From the NCBI GenBank assembly GCA_964592125.1, contig CAZQBV010000103.1:1-8122 (forward strand): 8,122 nucleotides of DNA, read 5' to 3'. Each line of letters starts with the position of its first letter. The stretch's first letter is position 1. The notes under the pieces are model-generated. The model made no database searches. It saw only the letters and a program-made list of their open reading frames with translations, and was not told the origin of the DNA. Positions 5,047-8,122 of this stretch are shown piece after piece. This stretch comes from UBA5399 sp964592125. Lineage in GTDB: Bacteria > Bacillota > Clostridia > Christensenellales > Christensenellaceae. The translations under genes were made by a program, and so were the position numbers.

Positions 5047-8000
5047 TTATGCATTTTGTGTTTGGGGTGTTTCCATGTGACCCTCGTGTTTGTCTTTCTT
5101 GCGGCTTTTTGTTGCGAAGAATGCCACTACAATCTGTGCAATGGCTATTACCGCCATCAGAACAGTCCACTGGTCTGTTAGAATCATTGGGTTGCTCATA
5201 TTCTCTGTTAGCAGGAACAACACAATTGCAACCACTGTGGGGATGATGCTAAGCAAGCGTATCAGCCCTTTGCGTCTCAATTTGCCAGTTTCACTGTCAC
5301 TGCTCTGCTCTTCTTTTCTGCGGTTCTTCCCTGCAAAGAAGCTTGCCAGCAATACCAGCATAATTACACTTGTGAGTATTGCAAGAATTAGGTTCAGCAG
5401 TGCCCAATAGGTTGAGCCTTGTGCCAAAGGTGTATCGCCTGTTCCGAAATCCTTCGTAACAGAGGGATCTTCAGCCGAGCCGCCCAGTGGGGTAGCACCA
5501 TCGTTTATAGTGCTGGTTGGGTTGCCTGGGTCTGTTGGGTCAGTTGGCGTTGTCTCACCCGGTACGATGGGGGGCGCCGTGGTGTCTGCCGCTGCAGGAG
5601 TTTCTCCTGCTGGTGTAACTGGGGGCTCTACTGGGTCAACCACTGGCAGTATGGTAAAAGTGCCCTGCACTGTGGTAATTGTATAGTTGGGGTAAGCGCT
5701 CTCATCCACATTTACATTAATGGCATAAGTGCCAACTATTTCCCCGGGAACTCTGCTGAGTGTGTAGCTAATAGAGTCTCCATCTACAATTTTGGTCATT
5801 GTGGCAGTCAATTCAGGATCCGCTTGTCCTACAAATTTTTGCGCATCATTGGCCGTAATTGTTACTTCGTTCTTTTTTTCCACCGGCTTGGGTGCGATAG
5901 CTTTTATTGTAAACACACCGGGCTGGGTTGTTATTTCGTAGTCTGGGTATGCTGCCCTATCCACATTTACCTGAATGACATATGTGCCAACGGTTTCGCC
6001 GGGTTCGCGGCTTAGCGTATAGGCAATGCTGTCACCATCCACTATTTTTGTCATAATGGCAGTCAATTGGGGGTCAGCTTCGCCCACAAATTTCTCTGCA
6101 TCATTTGCAGTTATGGTAACTGCGCGTTTTTCAGGATCAATGATAGGGGTCTGCTGCTTTATGGTAAATGTTGCAGGCACGGTGGTAATAGAGTAGTTTG
6201 GGTATGCACTTTCATTCACATTCACCTGAATGGCATAGGTACCCACAGTTTCGCCGGGAACGCGGCTAAGTGTATACTCTATTGCGCTGCTGTTTGCAAT
6301 GCCTGTTACTGTGGAGGTAAAAGCTGGGTCTTGTTCCCCTACAAACTTCTCTGCATTATGTGCAGTAATGGTAACTGCTTGTTTTGTAGGAACAACAATT
6401 GGTGCTTTTTCCTTTATGGTAAATGTTGCAGGCACAGTGGTGATCTTATAATTGGGGTAAGCTTGCTTATCCACATTTATGTTAATGTCATAGGTGCCAG
6501 CAGTTTCGCCGGGAACGCGGCTTACAGTATAATCAATCGTTTCCCCATACGCTGTTTCTGTCATAGTTGCGGTCAGTTCTGAATCAGTTGTGCCCAATAC
6601 TTTTTCCGCATCGGCAGCAGTAATGGTAACTGGCTTTCTCTTTATTTCTAAATTGGCAGTTCCAAAAACATTAGTGGAGTAAAAATAATTTATTGCACTT
6701 AGCCCACCTAACCCATCACCATCTGTGCCATAAGAGGATGCGTTGGTATAGGTTTGGAACAAATAAGTTCCGGCTTCTAACTTTGCATTCATAACCGCAT
6801 CTGTTGTTGTATAACTCCAAAGAGTTGGATTTGGCCCCATAACCCAGTCTTGAGCTGCTGCATTCCAATAATAATGGTGGCCAGCAACTGCATTTCCGTA
6901 ACTTTTATTAAAATCATAGAAATATGGGATGGAGGCAACATCTTTTGCAAGCACACCTTTATCACCGTTCGCAGGCAATAACATATTCTCTTTTGCCATC
7001 CACTCGTTCAGGTTAGGTGTAGCTTCTCCATAATAAATCGTTTTTGAAACGGGCGCTATTATGCTGTCTCTTGGAACAATTTGAATATTCGCTTTTGTTC
7101 CGCTTATCTTGGAACCCAGATAAGTGTATAGCTCAATGTTGTAATATTTTGCCGCGTCACTATCTAAAGAGAATGAAACGCCTCTGTTTCTTGCATTTGC
7201 ATTGCCTTTGGGGTTGGGTTCGGGATCTATCACAAAGTGTAGTTGGTTTTTCAGCCCATCCACAGTATCTCCTGCGACCAGTTCACTTTCAGAACTTTGT
7301 ATGCTGGGCAGAAACTCAGGTACATCATTTCCATAAGTATATTTTAGCTCGGCATCTGATATTTTCACTTTCAATGGCAATTTATTGATTGTGATCTTAT
7401 ATGCTGTTGTAGGCATAATAATTGTACTGCCTTTTTTGATACGAACATAAACGTTCAATGCGCCCGGCTCTGTTTGTGTAATAGGCGCGGTGGTGAAGTT
7501 GGCAGCAGTAGTGTTAGGGCTATATTCTACTGTGTACTCGGCGCTCACGTTGGAAACATTCAATGCGTGTGGCTGTCCATCATAGAAGCCTGTATAGTTT
7601 TCTACTGTAACACCTGTGGGGGCGGTAACCGTAACCTTATACGAGATAGGCGCCATCACTTCAACATCGCCTGCTGCTGTCACAACTTTCGCATATACCG
7701 TAGTACTTCCAACGTTGGTTTGTGATCTTGGATTGGTCTCCGTGAAGCCTGTTGTTGAGTTGGTGGAATACAGTACCTTGTACGCTCCGTTGGAATTATT
7801 CTCCACATTAATATAATGTGCATTTCCATCAAAAGGAACTGTACTATTTGAGATACTTACGCCATCGGGAAGGGTTACAACAACGCTGTATTGCGCTGCA
7901 GGCAAAATAACTGTGCCAGTCGCATCTACAATTCGTGCATAGAAAGTACGAGAACCTACTGTTGTCTGCACAATCGGCGAAGCGAAAGTATCGGTATAGG

Positions 8001-8067
8001 TACCATATTGGCTATTGGAATACTGAATTTTAAGCCCTTCTGGTACGATAGCTTGAAGGCCATGAGG
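5047..8067 (-). CDS. Large MBG/Ig-like repeat surface protein, membrane-anchored, N-terminus outside window
   Basis: C-terminal 1,007 residues or so of an exported protein, probably an adhesin or cell-envelope stalk. The residue numbers here count from the GTG at 7971, which is only an internal valine codon and not the start. Ig-like repeats of about 83 residues lie upstream of residue 195, each with an FDG/YDG-x-x-H motif and a VYAKVV/YKVTV strand pair. Two divergent MBG-like domains follow (about 197-300 and 301-445), with TYGNDVPEF and YYGEATPNL strand starts. Four MBG repeats of 85-residue period span 446-774, then a Pro/Thr/Gly/Asp linker (775-850). Three membrane helices (about 853-880, 903-921, 934-953) and a Lys-rich tail end the protein. 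There is no LPxTG motif. The frame stays open to 8085, but homology in this frame ends at about 8067, where a frame break occurs. Ligand and function are unknown. Confidence 0.85.
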   Translation of the reverse strand, partial: PHGLQAIVPEGLKIQYSNSQYGTYTDTFASPIVQTTVGSRTFYARIVDATGTVILPAAQYSVVVTLPDGVSISNSTVPFDGNAHYINVENNSNGAYKVLYSTNSTTGFTETNPRSQTNVGSTTVYAKVVTAAGDVEVMAPISYKVTVTAPTGVTVENYTGFYDGQPHALNVSNVSAEYTVEYSPNTTAANFTTAPITQTEPGALNVYVRIKKGSTIIMPTTAYKITINKLPLKVKISDAELKYTYGNDVPEFLPSIQSSESELVAGDTVDGLKNQLHFVIDPEPNPKGNANARNRGVSFSLDSDAAKYYNIELYTYLGSKISGTKANIQIVPRDSIIAPVSKTIYYGEATPNLNEWMAKENMLLPANGDKGVLAKDVASIPYFYDFNKSYGNAVAGHHYYWNAAAQDWVMGPNPTLWSYTTTDAVMNAKLEAGTYLFQTYTNASSYGTDGDGLGGLSAINYFYSTNVFGTANLEIKRKPVTITAADAEKVLGTTDSELTATMTETAYGETIDYTVSRVPGETAGTYDININVDKQAYPNYKITTVPATFTIKEKAPIVVPTKQAVTITAHNAEKFVGEQDPAFTSTVTGIANSSAIEYTLSRVPGETVGTYAIQVNVNESAYPNYSITTVPATFTIKQQTPIIDPEKRAVTITANDAEKFVGEADPQLTAIMTKIVDGDSIAYTLSREPGETVGTYVIQVNVDRAAYPDYEITTQPGVFTIKAIAPKPVEKKNEVTITANDAQKFVGQADPELTATMTKIVDGDSISYTLSRVPGEIVGTYAINVNVDESAYPNYTITTVQGTFTILPVVDPVEPPVTPAGETPAAADTTAPPIVPGETTPTDPTDPGNPTSTINDGATPLGGSAEDPSVTKDFGTGDTPLAQGSTYWALLNLILAILTSVIMLVLLASFFAGKNRRKEEQSSDSETGKLRRKGLIRLLSIIPTVVAIVLFLLTENMSNPMILTDQWTVLMAVIAIAQIVVAFFATKSRKKDKHEGHMETPQTQNA
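5650..6636 (-). repeat. Four tandem MBG-domain coding repeats, 255-bp period
   Basis: Domain units at 6636-6415, 6381-6160, 6126-5905 and 5871-5650 start exactly 255 bases (85 codons) apart. Each encodes VTITA-DAEKFVG-DP, then YTLSRVPGET-GTY, then Y-N-Y-ITT and TFTI. The last two copies are closest, sharing TKIVDGDSI. Linkers of 11 residues between units are rich in Pro and Lys. Such repeats build rod-like stalks and readily change copy number by recombination. Confidence 0.85.
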
Positions 8068-8122
8068 AGTGCACCATTGAAAGTGTCAGCAATTGGCGTG
8101 ACCAAAACATCTCTCAGGTATC
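7387..8122 (-). repeat. Ig-like repeats of about 83 residues in the surface protein
   Basis: Three copies are visible, the first cut by the window edge. The aligned His of the FNG/FDG/YDG-x-x-H motif recurs about 82-83 residues apart. Each copy continues with YS-N (or YSPN), a QT-VG/EPG turn, an F/VYA/V-R/K-I/V strand and a Y-V/I-T strand. They differ much more from each other than the MBG copies do, so they are older duplications. Confidence 0.7.
8068..8122 (-). other. Out-of-frame upstream continuation of the surface-protein gene
   Basis: The main frame meets a stop (TGA) at 8088-8086. A second minus frame reads YLRDVLVTPIADTFNGA from 8120 down to 8070. It ends in FNGA, exactly the motif (FDGN/YDGQ) that should precede the in-frame PHGLQ starting at 8067. 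The two pieces form one continuous repeat if two bases are extra, or one is missing, at about 8068-8069. Whether this is a mutation or a sequence error near an end cannot be told here. Confidence 0.6.

Noticed and set aside
5419..6582. Plus-strand open frames with repeating Cys/Gly/Ile-rich peptides opposite the MBG array
   Set aside because: Their repeats are only the complement of the real 255-bp repeats, and the frames have no starts with ribosome binding sites.
7969..7971. GTG at 7971 as start of the surface protein
   Set aside because: The frame continues upstream with clear repeat homology, no ribosome binding site precedes it, and no signal peptide follows.
8073..8088. Programmed ribosomal frameshift in the surface gene
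   Set aside because: No slippery heptamer or downstream stimulatory structure is visible near the break.

Overview
The window looks like chromosomal DNA of a low-to-mid GC Gram-positive bacterium of the Firmicutes, most likely a Clostridia-type organism. The genus cannot be named from this sequence alone. The evidence is strong GGAGG-type ribosome binding sites, a Bacillus/phi3T-style thymidylate synthase, an alpha-type glutamine synthetase I, a YerB-like (DUF3048) lipoprotein, a short DivIC/FtsB-type division protein and a large MBG-repeat surface protein. There are no rRNA or tRNA genes, insertion sequences, CRISPR arrays or phage genes that I can see. The gene content is mostly ordinary housekeeping plus one fast-evolving cell-surface gene.

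Layout from left to right. At 1-98 is a promoter region with two adjacent perfect palindromes next to an extended -10. It drives a two-gene folate/thymidylate operon on the plus strand: thyA (111-941) and folA/dfrA (966-1475). ThyA makes dTMP and releases dihydrofolate, which the folA product reduces back to tetrahydrofolate. The next gene, glnA (2809-1478, minus), converges on folA with only two bases between the stop codons and no visible terminator. glnA has its own sigma-A-type promoter at 2841-2870. A strong terminator at 2882-2910 separates it from the upstream minus-strand lipoprotein gene yerB (4095-2917).

A roughly 420-bp divergent intergenic region (4096-4513) separates yerB from the division gene (4514-4900, plus, TTG start). 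It holds one good promoter for each direction, a long yerB leader with a terminator-like hairpin, a 9-bp inverted repeat, and three TGCAAATG direct repeats just upstream of the division-gene promoter. Two back-to-back terminators (4915-4946 plus, 4985-5023 minus) close the division gene and the convergent surface-protein gene.

The rest of the window (5047-8122, minus) is the C-terminal part of a large exported protein. In protein order it has about 83-residue Ig-like repeats, two larger MBG-like domains, four MBG repeats of exactly 85-residue period, a Pro/Thr linker and a three-helix membrane anchor. Its reading frame is broken at about 8068, close to the right edge of the window. This may be a real frameshift or a sequence-end error.

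I did not find a clearly new biological system. The most useful leads are the frame break and repeat architecture of the surface protein, the palindromic promoter of thyA, the yerB leader, and the missing NADPH-contact arginines in the dihydrofolate reductase.
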